Under the pieces are notes generated by a model, which was not told the DNA's origin, did no database searches, and worked only from the letters and a program-made list of their open reading frames with translations. DNA of 64,000 nucleotides, from positions 6,208,501 to 6,272,500 of the forward strand of contig OY720097.1 of assembly GCA_963082875.1 (NCBI GenBank), in the 5' to 3' direction. A program made the translations under genes and the position numbers. Of this stretch, positions 24,301 to 35,400 are shown in pieces (within the stretch, counting starts at the first letter, position 1; each line of letters starts with the position of its first letter). The DNA comes from Corella eumyota (lineage: Eukaryota; Chordata; Ascidiacea; Phlebobranchia; Corellidae).

Positions 24301-24642
24301 CCAACAAAATCGTCACCAACGAGTTTTTCTCCTAAATCTGAACAATCAGAAACTGAGCCAGATCCCACTTGCACAATAGAAAAAGTGGAAGATAATAATG
24401 ATGATAATTTAAAAGCACCTTGTGAAACTGAGACCAACCAACCTATGCAATACTCTACATACAGTCCTGGGACACCTACTTATGATGAAGATTTTAAAAA
24501 CGAACCTAAATCCCCAGATCTTGAAGAGAATCAGAAATTTTTGAGTGTGTCTGAAGTAAATGATGTTTCTAAATCACCCGAAAATATTGACAGTCTTGTA
24601 TCTGAAAATAATGAAAATCTTTTGGATGCACAAACTGAATAG
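15374..24642 (+). CDS. SCAF8: SCAF4/SCAF8-like CTD-interacting SR-related protein
   Basis: Nuclear protein expected to bind the phosphorylated C-terminal domain of RNA polymerase II and to guard against early polyadenylation. Exons: 15374-15403, 15639-15767, 16092-16253, 16617-16766, 16918-17076, 17384-17443, 17706-17819, 18023-18168, 18321-18452, 18606-18677, 18821-19002, 19143-19243, 19427-19525, 19742-19913, 20212-20430, 20582-20784, 21041-21156, 21313-21379, 21528-21643, 21833-22522, 22629-22735, 22824-23030, 23223-23254, 23361-23410, 23490-23632, 23896-23937, 24017-24642; 1441 residues, all phases consistent. The N-terminal CID (residues 1-140) has AKMTLLTKKAIKGIKFYKH and RVLNLWQKNNVFPPE. 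An RS stretch precedes an RRM (about 447-520) with LWIGNI and PPRGCAYV. Then come Met/Pro/Gln-rich segments, a long R/D/P repeat exon, an RGG patch and an acidic Ser/Pro tail. SCAF4 and SCAF8 cannot be told apart here; one ancestral gene is likely. Many introns host snoRNAs. Confidence 0.93.
15816..15880 (+). ncRNA. C/D box snoRNA, family A copy 1 (SCAF4/8 intron 2)
   Basis: C box ATGATGA at 15821-15827 and D box CTGA at 15873-15876 are flanked by a TTGC/GCAA terminal stem. The body is shared with three other introns of this gene. The segment AGATAGGGACA can pair with the conserved large-subunit rRNA stretch TGTCCCTATCT (recalled, not aligned). Confidence 0.85.
17891..17955 (+). ncRNA. C/D box snoRNA, family A copy 2 (SCAF4/8 intron 7)
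   Basis: Same body as copy 1, with one change (ATTTTTCAC for ATTATTCAC). The C box ATGATGA and D box CTGA are intact. It ends about 70 bases before the next exon, the usual spacing for intronic C/D RNAs. Its terminal stem is weak. Confidence 0.8.
19554..19622 (+). ncRNA. C/D box snoRNA, family B copy 1 (SCAF4/8 intron 13)
   Basis: A perfect 7-bp terminal stem GTGTAAT/ATTACAC closes C box ATGATGA and D box CTGA, with an internal CTGA (D') at 19591. The guide before the D box is TGTTTGATCGATAGGA. The same guide occurs in intron 19 inside a different body. Confidence 0.85.
19990..20056 (+). ncRNA. C/D box snoRNA, family A copy 3 (SCAF4/8 intron 14)
   Basis: Perfect terminal stem ATCAC/GTGAT around C box ATGATGA and D box CTGA. 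The body matches family A with one base difference near the D box (CTTTCA for CTGTCA), which touches the D-side guide but not the AGATAGGGACA guide. Confidence 0.87.
20831..20969 (+). ncRNA. H/ACA box snoRNA, copy 1 (SCAF4/8 intron 16)
   Basis: Hairpin 1: GCATACAT pairs with ATGT-G-ATGC, with an upper stem TGCAAC/GTTGTA. Hinge H box ACATTA. Hairpin 2: outer CTAGGGTTT/AAACGCTAG and inner CTTATATTC/GAATATGAAG. The ACA box is three bases from the 3' end. About 70 bases separate it from the next exon. Confidence 0.82.
21691..21765 (+). ncRNA. C/D box snoRNA, family B copy 2 (SCAF4/8 intron 19)
   Basis: Terminal stem ACATAG/CTATGT around C box ATGATGA and D box CTGA, with the same guide (GTTTGATCGATAGGA) as copy 1. 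The middle of the RNA is unrelated between copies, and the terminal stem differs in sequence but not in pairing. It ends about 67 bases before exon 21833. Confidence 0.84.
23078..23142 (+). ncRNA. C/D box snoRNA, family A copy 4 (SCAF4/8 intron 22)
   Basis: Family A body, but GGGACAAATGATC is changed to GGGACACTGATC, which creates a perfect D' box CTGA right after the AGATAGGGACA guide. C and D boxes are intact; the terminal stem is only TAC/GTA. It ends about 80 bases before the next exon. Confidence 0.82.
23655..23793 (+). ncRNA. H/ACA box snoRNA, copy 2 (SCAF4/8 intron 25)
   Basis: Nearly identical to the intron 16 copy over about 135 bases. The outer stem of hairpin 2 has changed on both sides (AGCGTTT with AAATGCT), keeping the pairing through a G-T wobble. 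H box ACATTA and the terminal ACA are kept. Confidence 0.82.
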
Positions 24643-24728
24643 CTTGTGAGAAGTTTTTGTCACTGCCAACATATTTTTTTTAGTTTTTAAGCAAATGTCT
24701 GGTGTTATTGATTAACATCACCAATCAA

Positions 24729-24734
24729 AATAAA
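24729..24734 (+). terminator. Possible poly(A) signal of SCAF4/8
   Basis: AATAAA 87 bases after the stop codon. It is the first such motif downstream; use is not proven. Confidence 0.4.
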
Positions 24735-26032
24735 TTTATTTAAGTTAAGCTCAATTTGTGGCATTTTGGCTAATGTTAGATATTTAACACTAAAATGTGG
24801 CAGTACTAATCCTTTCAAGCAAGAAGATAGAAGATGTAAATATTCTACAGGTGTATTTTTAATTATAACTTTTTGCATGATTGAATAAGGAAGATGATTT
24901 ATGTGCTCTGCAAATGGCAAGAGTGAAGACTGCCTGCAAATTGTGGGTGAAAAGGCCAGAAAATATCTGGTGAAAGCTCGACAACATAAAATTTGGAACA
25001 AGACTTAAGTCCAGTCAAAGCGACTGGCAACAATTTGTTGCATGCCTTAAAATTTATCCTGTAAATAGTTAATTGTAATCTAGATTATCATAACTGGAAA
25101 AAATGATTGTAAATATGTGAGAGTTGTTATGCTTAAAGAACCTCTGGAGTTCGGTATAGGCACACATGGAACTACATTTACTTTAACCTTGTTGTGGGCA
25201 GAAAACTCTGGCCTTAAACTCCCTTTTATGACTGAAATTTTAAAATGTTATCGAGATCAAAGAAGACCTTTTATGGTGTGGTTGGATTTGCTTGTTTTAA
25301 TAAGCTGGTAATTATAGATTACCATTTAATTAAAAAAAAAACTGTAAATATGAATGTACATACAATAATTACACCACACAGGGGTATGTTTTTTGACCAA
25401 GTTACTAGGAGTTAAAATACCATATATATAATAAAGTTAGTAGGTTTTTCACAAGAGATTGTAATTTTAAAATTAAGTGACCTTTTATATTTTTCGCGTA
25501 GTAAGACCCAATGGTTTGTCTAAATCTTAGACGTTCAATTAATGATTAACCCTGCAAATGCTGATAATGTGTCGTATTTTTTCACACAACGAAGCTACTT
25601 AGCGCGTAAACAGCCTAGCGTATTTCATATTTCTTTACAAGGCTGGATATTACGTAAAACTTCACGTTCGATCAAAGCAAAAAAAATAGCAATTCACCTG
25701 CATTACTATTCCTTTGCAATCATAATAATATCGTGCAATAACTTTGGATATTTAACTTTAAATATTTATAAACATTGTAAATATTCCTATCTGTAAAACA
25801 ATAAAGAATTTTGACAGTGATTTAAATTTAGTAAAAACGCACAATTGTTGTTAAAATAGAGGATAAATTATGTGATCAAAGGCTGTTTACACCTAAAGTT
25901 AATATTTTTAATAACTTTTTAGTTAGAAATTTGTTAAAAAATACCTAATTGAAGTGCTTAGTGGCGTTTTCCTCTATTGTACATTTTGTAATCAAGTTAA
26001 ATTAAGGTTTGTAGTAAAAAATATAAAAATTA

Positions 26033-26040
26033 TGACGTCA
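26033..26040. promoter_or_regulatory. CRE palindrome upstream of IGF2BP
   Basis: Perfect TGACGTCA 151 bp before the IGF2BP start codon, next to the GC-rich stretch GACTTCACGCGG. Good position for a proximal promoter element. Confidence 0.5.
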
Positions 26041-26190
26041 TTTTGACTTCACGCGGTTTATTTTTGGGTTGAAAGGTTAACTTTTCGGAAACCAACCACG
26101 TTGAGAAACAGATCAGGAAAACTTGGAATAGGAAAGCAGAATTTTCGTCAATTTCGCGTTTTAACGGTCAAATCTATCAATCTGGAAAAT

Positions 26191-28029
26191 ATGAACAAGA
26201 TTTACATTGGCAACCTTCCACAAGACGTTACGCAAGTAACACTTTGCGACGTTTTTAATCTGTACAACGTCGAATTAAGCAACGTTGTTGTAAACCAAAA
26301 GGGATTTGCATTTGCAGATTGCAAAGACGCACCATCAGTAGACAGAGCAATCGAGCATTTAAACGGATACAATTTTAACGGCAAGGAAATGAGTGTTGAG
26401 CATAGTGTGCCACGTGGCTCAAGAAGTAAAAAGGTGCAAGTTCGCAATATTCCTTCTCACCTGAATTGGGAAGAGCTAGATAAATTATTAGCTGAATTTG
26501 GAACAGTTGAAAACTGCGAACAGGTCTCAACTGAATCTGACACTGCTACGGTAAAGGTCACTTATAGTACAAGAGTGGAGGCTCAAGCAGCAATCCGCGA
26601 CTTGAATGGAAAATCCGTCGAAGGTAGCATTTTAAAAGTTACTTTATTGCCCGACCCAGCTGATGCTTCTCGACCACCAAGAGGTCCTGGAAATCGCTTC
26701 CCCAATGGAGGATATACCAATGGAAATTACAATAATGGTAACGGAGCTTCACCCGGACAGCAATTTGCGGGCAATCAACGGCCAAAAAATGTGCCAGAAT
26801 TGCCAACCAGAATGCTGGTTCCCAGTCAATATGTTGGTGCTATTATTGGCAAAGGTGGTGAATCAATTCGTGCAATCACACAGAAAACTCATGCTCGAAT
26901 TGATGTTCATCGCAAGGATAACCCAGGTGCTACAGAAAAAGCAATAACAATAAATGGCACACCTGAAGCTTGTAATGCAGCAGTTGGTGCAATTTTAGAA
27001 ATTGTTCGTGAAGAAGACAAGAATGCAAAAGTTGCTGCCGGGACATGGAATGATGAAGATGTTCCTCTCAAGATTTTGGCTCACAACTCTTTAATTGGTC
27101 GACTTATTGGAAAAGAAGGTCGCAATCTAAAAGCAATCCAGGAAAAAGTAGACACAAAGATTGCAATCTCAAACAGCATGGCAGAAATGCAACAATGTAA
27201 TGCAGAACGCACGATTGCTATACACGGAGAAAGTGAAAAATGTGCAGAAGCTGAGCTTTTGTTGATGGAGAAGCTTCGCAGTTGCTACGAAAATGACATG
27301 ATGGTAGCTTACCAACAACCACAACAATACCCTGGTTTAAATCAGATGAATATGTTTCCGGGTCTTCAAGGTGGATACCCCCCTATACGAGATCCAATCT
27401 ATGGCATGCCAGCTTCGTACATGAATACTCCTGGCTATCGTGGCCAAGGAGGCTTTAATCAGGAACAACGAGCTCAGATGAGTGAAACATGCACTCTTTA
27501 CATTCCATCGGAAGCAGTTGGTGCCATGATTGGAAGCAAAGGAACCCATATTCGCAACATCTCTCGCATCGCCAATGCTTCGATTAAGATAGTTCCTCCA
27601 GAAGAGGGTGATGACGAAAAGCAGAGGCGAGTTACAATCATGGGAAATCCGGAAGGTCAGTGGAAGTCTCAATTCTGCATCTTCGACAAGCTTAAGCAGG
27701 AAGGCTTCTTTAATGAAGTAGATGATCGTTTAACTTCTGAAATCACAATTCCGGCCATGATTGTTGGCCGAGTTATTGGAAAAGGTGGAAACAACGTCAG
27801 AGAGCTGCAACGTCTAACAAGCTCTGAAGTTGTGATCCCACGACAAACAGAAACTGAAGGTCTCGAGGAGGTGCCAGTCAAAATTGTCGGTCACTTTTTT
27901 GCAATTCAGTCTGCACAACGCAAGATTCGGGAGCTTCTGGCCAAGGCTAAGGAAGCGGAGAGAGTTGGAAAAGTGCGTGAGCGCCAAAATCTGGTTCCAC
28001 TTAACCCGACACCCACTGGAAACCAATAA
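26191..28029 (+). CDS. IGF2BP: Insulin-like growth factor 2 mRNA-binding protein (IMP/ZBP1 family), single exon
   Basis: Cytoplasmic RNA-binding protein that packages, localises and stabilises target mRNAs. It is 612 residues, normal for the family, in one uninterrupted frame. Two RRMs (about 1-72 and 78-155) open with MNKIYIGNL and KKVQVRNIPSHL. A Gly/Asn-rich linker leads to four KH domains with intact GxxG loops: GKGG near 218, GKEG near 306, GSKG near 447, GKGG near 529. KH1-2 and KH3-4 are separated by a Pro/Met/Tyr-rich linker as in vertebrate proteins. The start is chosen at the family's conserved MNK; the frame is open upstream but that part has no family match. No introns are present, unlike the neighbours and the vertebrate genes. 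Confidence 0.95.
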   Translation: MNKIYIGNLPQDVTQVTLCDVFNLYNVELSNVVVNQKGFAFADCKDAPSVDRAIEHLNGYNFNGKEMSVEHSVPRGSRSKKVQVRNIPSHLNWEELDKLLAEFGTVENCEQVSTESDTATVKVTYSTRVEAQAAIRDLNGKSVEGSILKVTLLPDPADASRPPRGPGNRFPNGGYTNGNYNNGNGASPGQQFAGNQRPKNVPELPTRMLVPSQYVGAIIGKGGESIRAITQKTHARIDVHRKDNPGATEKAITINGTPEACNAAVGAILEIVREEDKNAKVAAGTWNDEDVPLKILAHNSLIGRLIGKEGRNLKAIQEKVDTKIAISNSMAEMQQCNAERTIAIHGESEKCAEAELLLMEKLRSCYENDMMVAYQQPQQYPGLNQMNMFPGLQGGYPPIRDPIYGMPASYMNTPGYRGQGGFNQEQRAQMSETCTLYIPSEAVGAMIGSKGTHIRNISRIANASIKIVPPEEGDDEKQRRVTIMGNPEGQWKSQFCIFDKLKQEGFFNEVDDRLTSEITIPAMIVGRVIGKGGNNVRELQRLTSSEVVIPRQTETEGLEEVPVKIVGHFFAIQSAQRKIRELLAKAKEAERVGKVRERQNLVPLNPTPTGNQ

Positions 28030-29497
28030 GGAGTTCAAAAATTACACAAACAATAAATTACATAGCTTTCCTGCTCATGGCTTTAATAACTTTTTTGTTA
28101 ACGGTTTTTGGTGTTTCCATTTTATTTCCATTCATGTTGTATTTTCGGCTAAATCTGTTAAATTTTGTAAATTGTAATTTCGAGGCAAACACCATCTTGT
28201 GGCTATAAAAAAAGAGTAAACATCAGCTGCTATATTGGGTTTAAAAAGTTCAGTTTGTTACATGAAAATGTTAAATTGCTTTTAAAAGAGGTCAGATGAT
28301 GTCTACCTCTATTTTTTATTTTTTTAGTGTATGATGCTCCGGGGGGGATACTGCAGTGTGTTTTTTCCTTTTTTTGCTTTTTTATTTTTTACGTTTTTTG
28401 AAGCTAGTAGCTGCCATTTTGTTTATGAGTTTCTTGCGTGAGAATGGTGTCTAACGACACCTGTTACTTTGTATCTATCGACGTCTTTTTAACCACCGAG
28501 TCTTGATTAACAAATGTGCAAATTCACAGTGCTAACTTGAAAAGCGTTTTATACAACCTAAAACTGAAAAAAAAAAAAAATAAGCCATCATTTTTTGAAC
28601 ACTGTATTATTTTATGGCGGATTTATGTTGAATTGTGATGTTATGAGTTTTTTGTGATGTTACATTCGCATTGGTGATGTCTCACGGTGAATGTTTCATT
28701 CATCATGTTAAAAGCATTTGGTGTTTACTGTTTACTTGTTTTGTGTATAACAAATAGATTTGGCCACTCGAATACGAATTTGCATGAAACTGTACTGCAT
28801 AAAAATTTGGCTTATTGAGTTTCAAATTAAAATGTATTATAATTAGATTTTGTGTTGTGTATTCTTAGGTACCAAGTTAGGTTCTTTATGAATAGGAAAG
28901 TTGGCAATACAGTAAGGAAACGATACACAGGTCAGTATAACATCAGATTTTTTGCTTAACTAAAAGTTATTTATTTAAATAACTTTACACTTCTTAAAAT
29001 TTTTTATGGTAGGCTATTTTAATATGACACAGCTATTAATCTAAAAAAGTGTAAAACACTTGCTTAGTTTTAATGCATTATTGCCTAATAAAACTTCTAT
29101 TTACTATTTGAACTAGGATTTATAAAGACTAGCAAACAGTTTTATTGTCACCTAGGTACTAAAATAACTGCTTAAATAAAACAAATATAAATAAATATTT
29201 GGCTGTTATCTATATATACTAGCTACATTACAATCAATATTTTTCAATCAAGTTTTAGCATTAAATTAAAAATATAATTCTTATTTACACTTTTGTAGCC
29301 TAATATGTATATTAATTATTTTACATACCATTTAAAGGAAACAGTACAATAAATTTGTTTTGTTTAAAACAAAAAATAAATAGGCATTTAGGCCATAAGG
29401 TGAATAACTAACTTTTAACCAGCCTCTCGCAACCCACATCCTATTACCATATGTTACTTTAAAAAAGTTTAGTTTTTAAAGTCAGTTGTTTACAGGA
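28030..29497. other. IGF2BP 3'UTR and aminopeptidase upstream region
   Basis: IGF2BP mRNAs usually have long 3'UTRs, so the first several hundred bases (including a GGGGGG run near 28340 and T-rich tracts) are probably UTR. The region ends with an acceptor TTTACAG directly before the aminopeptidase start. Confidence 0.4.
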
Positions 29498-32400
29498 ATG
29501 GAAAGTGATACTTGGGGTTGGAATGTAGAAGGAGAAGAAGACATCATGATGAACGAAATTGAAAATGATGATGTAAATGTTAGACTATTGGGAGGAGATC
29601 ATAATGAACCTAGAGCTTCTAATACTAACAGGTTAAATAAGATTCAAATTTTAATGATGTTTTACTGAAATTTAATATTTACTGAAATTTAAGTTACAAT
29701 TTAGTAAAATAAGAAAATGCTAATCTAGATTAGAAAATACAAAATGATATTTAATTTTTTTGTAAGTACAACAACAAGCTTTATGTAAAGCACAACTTTT
29801 CTGATAAGTATGGATTAGGGTAAAATTTCAACAAAATTTCAACGATTAGGGTTAAAATTTCAGCTTTTATTAAATTCCTAGTTTAAAAGTAAACACACGT
29901 TGTAAAAAAATTTCAACCCATGTTTTGTTTACTTTTAAAGTATTTTCCACCTTAAGTAAACATTTAAAATCTGAAGGTGTTAGGAAAAATCTTTAATAGA
30001 CTAGTAGTATGTGTGGGGTAGGCTAAGTGAAAAATAAGTAAGTTAGCACTTGGCAGATTATATTTGAAATATTTTAGTGGTTAAAACTAAGGCAGGATAT
30101 TTTATTTCCAAAATGGGCACTTTTTTGCGAAATAGAAAATGGTATGTTAAACTTTTAAAAAAGACTTTTATTCAGACAAACTTTGATTTTTTTGGAAGAT
30201 TTTATGTAAAATTATCTTTTTTTTATAATATTTACTTAATTTTAATATAAAAAGGCAAACTCTTTATTTTGTTTTAAATAAATTTTATTTCTTGTGTTAC
30301 TTAATAATTGCTCTATTTATTTTACAGGTCCATGCCAAGAACAACAAGCTCTTCTGACTTAATCAAAGAAGAAAGAAAATACAAATATTCCCTGGTCTCA
30401 GTCCTGTTTATTGGAGTATGTTTAATTATGTTGGTCAATATTGGGTTGGGATATAGAAAATGTGAAGGAGACACACATGATAAAGGTAAATAAAATATAA
30501 ACTTACTAAATAAATTTTATATTATAAACGAAAGAGTTTACTTTAAGAATAGTGGTTGATTGTAAGAGGTCAAGATTTTTGTATATATATTCAATATAAA
30601 TTATTTGTTGTTTTAGATCAAGGCTCAAATACACAAAAAATAAAAAATGATTATTGCTATGACAAATCAACCAAATCACTTTTTCCGTGGCAAAAATATA
30701 GGTAGATTTTATTATTCTATCATGAATATTTTTTGTGTTTGTGATAACAATACTACTTTTAGTTATATTTGTTTTTTTTAGATAATCTATGTATATGTAT
30801 ATAAATTTAAATATAGCATTGTATTGTGACTTATTATTAATGGCATTTTACTAACATCTATTACACCAATTAATGGTTTTTAATGGTATAAATAAATATA
30901 TATATATCATTTTTACACCAATTAAAATTATATATATATATTTATTTATTTAATTTATATTTTAGAAAAAAAATCTGTTTTTGTTAGTTTTTTTTTTGTT
31001 TTACACAGGTTGCCAACCTATGCAATCCCAGTTTCTTACAACGTTTTTTTGCACCCTAACCTTACTCAAGATAATGTCTTCGGATCGGTCAACATTATTG
31101 TAACAATTAAGCAAAACACAAACACAATTATCTTACACTCAAGAGGTCAAAAAATTACCGAAGTTGAAATTAAGGAAAACACAGAAAAAGCAAAGTCGAA
31201 GGTTGTGCAAAGAATGATGTTTTGCGAAAAGAACGAAATGGTTTCGTTAGATTTTGGTGAAACTTTAGCAAAGGGAAAAAGTTATAACATTTTTTTGGAA
31301 TTTTCTGGCAACCTGACTTTTGTTTTGGACGGGTTTTATTTGAGTAAATACAAAAAACCTAGTGGCAAGGAATTAGTAATTGGAACAACCCAGTTTGAAA
31401 GTGTTGATGCTAGAGCTGCCTTTCCCTGTTTTGATGAACCTAACTTCAAGGTAAAAAAATAAAACAGTCTTTAATATATTCTAAATTACATAGGGTTAAC
31501 TAGTTTAACTCAAATTGATAATGAAAATAAGATTTTGTTTGGTCTTCTGCAAATGCATAGGTGATCAAATTTATTTGTATATATAATATTTTTCCAATTA
31601 ATTATTTAGGCCACACTTTTTTTTAATCTTTGGTCTTTTATTTAATATAGTTTTCAAGCATTTATGAAATATCATACTATAATTTGTCAAACAAATTTAT
31701 CCATTATAATATATATTTTTTTAATTTGTGGCCAAGTTCAGTATTCATTGCCTATGTATTGACTTAAACATGAGAAGTCATAGCCATGCATTATTTATGG
31801 TTTCTATCTACTGCTACGTTGTTTTATGCTTAGCTATTATTATAGAACCTTTTTTTGTCTAGAAATTAGGTAAACTATGATTTTACCAACCAAAACAAAA
31901 TAATAAAAGTTATATTAAATCCTTTTTTGTTAGAAATTTTTAGGTCATTTTAAAAAGTGAAAATTTAAATTTATATATATATAAATTTAATTAAATTTTA
32001 TGTTAATAATTAATTTATCTAAATTATTCTGTGGTAGTGCACAAACAGTTTAATTCATATTGAACTGTTTTAGGCCAAATTTAGTTTATCCATAGTACGA
32101 ACAACAGAGTATCACACTTTATCAAACATGCCCTTCACAACAGAAGACTACTGGACAGACCTGAAAGTTGACAAGTTTAAAACCTCGGTTAAAATGAGCA
32201 CCTATTTGGTAGCCTTTTTAATATCTGACTTTCAAAAAATTTCACAAAAAATGTCCAAAGTGGAGGTGATTATAAAAACTGTTTGTTATAAATTAACTGT
32301 TTATTTTATTTCTTGAATCACGTTATGTTGGTTGCATTCATAGCCTTTAAAAAACTTGTATAGCCTTTAAAATAGAGGGGAATTTTATAAATTTTAATTC

Positions 32401-35400
32401 ACTTTCCAAATTTAGTCTTTTAAATATCTGTGCTATTAGAATATATCATGCTATATATAACTGTGTCATCTTATATTATTTTAACAACTTTTACAAAAAC
32501 ATTTTTTTAAGGTTTCGATTTATGCCCCACCTGACAAAATTCACCAATGTCAATTTGCTTTGGAATTTGCTGTGAACGTTTTATCGTATTATGAAAAACT
32601 GTTCCAAATTCCGTTTCCTTTGCCTAAACTTGACCTAGCCGCTATTCCAGATTTTGCAGCAGGTATTTTAAATATTTATAACTAACCAACTGAAAAAAAC
32701 CAAAAGCAAAATCGTATCTATCCAATATGCCATTTGACAAGAACTTAACTGTTATATACTAATATTAATGCAGTCAGTATACTTTTAGCTGGCCTGGCAA
32801 AGTTTTTGAACTTTATTTATATAAAGTTTAAAAATTGTTTTTCTTTTTATCCAACATTAATCAATTTAATGTTTTATGTTAAGGTGCGATGGAGAACTGG
32901 GGTTTAGTAACATACAGGGAGACGGCATTATTGTATGATCCAGCTGTTTCTTCTATATTTGACCAGGAATGGGTTGCTAAGGTGATTGCACACGAACTCT
33001 CGCATCAGTGGTTTGGTAACCTGGTCACAATGGAATGGTGGAATGATTTATGGCTTAATGAAGGTAAAAAATGAAGAGTATATTTAGATTGTATTGCACT
33101 ACTACAATATTTAATTGGCTATATATTTGTCTTTATGAATTGCGCTTATTTGTGAAATAGTTTAGTGAATTTTATTGTAATAATCTATATCTAGTAAGAT
33201 TTTTTGTTAAAATTGTAATATATTGCCAAATTGCTATTACCAAAAAATCAAAAAAAAAATTTGGTATTACCAATAATATATTTCCAAATTGCTATTTGGT
33301 AAAAAAAAAAATCAAAAAAATAGGCATTTGATATGTATTGAAACAACAGTGGTTTAAAAATTATACTTAAAAAAAGTGCTTTACTTATTACTAGGCATTA
33401 AAAAAATTGTAATTCGTTTTAACTTTTCTTTTTAAAATTTCGAGGATTTGCAAGTTACATGGAATATGTTGGGGTTGATAAAGTTGAGCCATCTTGGAAT
33501 TACATGTCAGTTTTTGCTCTTGGCCACATGCAAAGAGCTATGAGTACTGATTCGTCCAGATATACTCATCCTATCTCAGTGTCTGTTGACAGCAAAGAAG
33601 AAATTGAAGAAATGTTTGATAGCATAAGTTATGACAAAGGTTTCTATTTACTTTTAAAATTTATTTTTTTGTTAAATTTATAATTTTTATTTATGCTTGT
33701 TTTTTTAATATTAATAACAGTCAATGACACTCCTTTTATATTATATTTTTACATTATTTTTTTTTTCAATGGGACGGTCAAATTACAGGTAGTTTCCTGT
33801 GAATAAGAATTCCAATAAAAGGCCCAGTTTTTAAACCAATTAAATTTTTAAACTTCTGTTAAATGCAAAATGCAAAAACAATTTTTTTTTAAGGTGCTTG
33901 TGTTATTTCAATGTTAGCAAATTATATTGGGCATGAAGATTTTCAAAATGGAGTGAATATTTATTTAAAAAAATACGAATATTCAAATGCTGTTAACCAA
34001 GATTTAATAACTGCTATAAGTGAGGCCTCTGAAATTAAAGGAATACAGGTATAATTTTATATTTACTTCAAAGTGGTTTCATTAATGTTAAAAATGTTAA
34101 GTAATTTTATTAATGTAAAAAACAAGAAAGTTTTTTTTTTAAATTTGTTCGAGTTTTTTTTTGTTGTTGTATAGACAATGATGAATACTTGGACAAATAT
34201 GCCTGGTTTTCCTATAGTGGATGTTACTGTTAAAGACAATCAGGTAAATTAGTAGTTAGCTAGAAAATTACAAGCATTTGAAAACAAAACATAATTTAGT
34301 TTAAAACCCAAAATAAAACTTTGCAACATTTTCTTTTTATTAGCTAAGCATTATTTTTTTATTAGTTTTTTTTCAAAAGTAACCATTTTCTTTGATAATA
34401 CCTTATTAAATGTTTTTGTTTTTAGGTTACCTTAAAACAATCCCGATTTCTTTATAAAACCAAAATCGACGATCAGGATATTCAAATTGGTTCTAACTGG
34501 CAAATACCATTGCTCTATGTCACAAATCAATCCCCATATAAACCTACAAGGTTTTTCATGAACTCAACAACAGTTACGTTTTCAGTACCCAAACCTGGGT
34601 TTACATGGATAAAGTTTAACCACAACCAAACTGGGTATTATAAGGTAGGTTATGTTTTATGTTATAAATATAGTATAAATACTCCTTATTTAAAACATAT
34701 ATTGTAGTGTTTGGCAATAGCCTATTAGCTGCTGTGCAAATAAAAAATATTTTGAGTACCGGTGTCTGTTAGTAAGTGCTAGTGGTTAAGTGATAAATTA
34801 CTATTGACAATTACAATTTTTCAACATGGTTTATATAGTTACACAATAAAATAATTATTTTGTTTTTATTTAAGGTGAATTACGATGACAAAATGTGGAC
34901 AAATTTAATAGATCAAATGACGAATAACCATGAAGTTATGACGATCAGCAATCGTGCTAGTTTATTAAGTGATGCCTTCTCTGCTGGGGCTCTTTCTACT
35001 TTAGAATACGATCATATTTTTAACTTGGTTGCATATTTAAAAAAGGAAACTTCGTATGCACCAGTGACTGTGGCTTTGGGAAGATTATTATCAATCAAAA
35101 ACATTATAAAGTAAGATTTCTTTAACATTATTTTCAAAAAATAATATATATTTGAAATAAAATTTTTTTTTTTTTAGATACAACTTTAGTGATGTTAAGG
35201 TAAAACTGTTAATAAGTTTGATTTTTTTTAGGTACCACTTTGATGATAGTTTGGTAAATTTGTTAAACAGTTACATCATTGATTTGCTGTTGCCGTTATA
35301 CAACAAACTAGCCTGGAAAGATAAATCGAAACTTGGAAGAGATGAAGCTAAGTTACAATCCCAAGTTGTCCGAACAGTTTGTGGGTATGTTATAAAAAAA

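Larger units (their letters stand above)
24643..26190. other. SCAF4/8 3'UTR and IGF2BP upstream region
   Basis: Starts with the SCAF4/8 3'UTR, with a possible poly(A) signal at 24729. Further AATAAA motifs occur near 25800. Small frames at 24705-25001, 25117-25311 and 25542-25796 look random. The last 150 bases are probably IGF2BP 5'UTR; the frame is open to 26101 but the family start is at 26191. Confidence 0.4.

Noticed and set aside
24705-25001. 98-codon minus-strand frame after SCAF4/8
   Set aside because: No start context, splice partner or recognisable domain; lies in probable 3'UTR.
25542-25796. 84-codon plus-strand frame
   Set aside because: Low-complexity Ile/Tyr/Ser-rich translation with no family likeness.
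29645-29700. ATGATGT and CTGA motifs in the first aminopeptidase intron
   Set aside because: Spacing is far too short for a C/D snoRNA and there is no closing stem.
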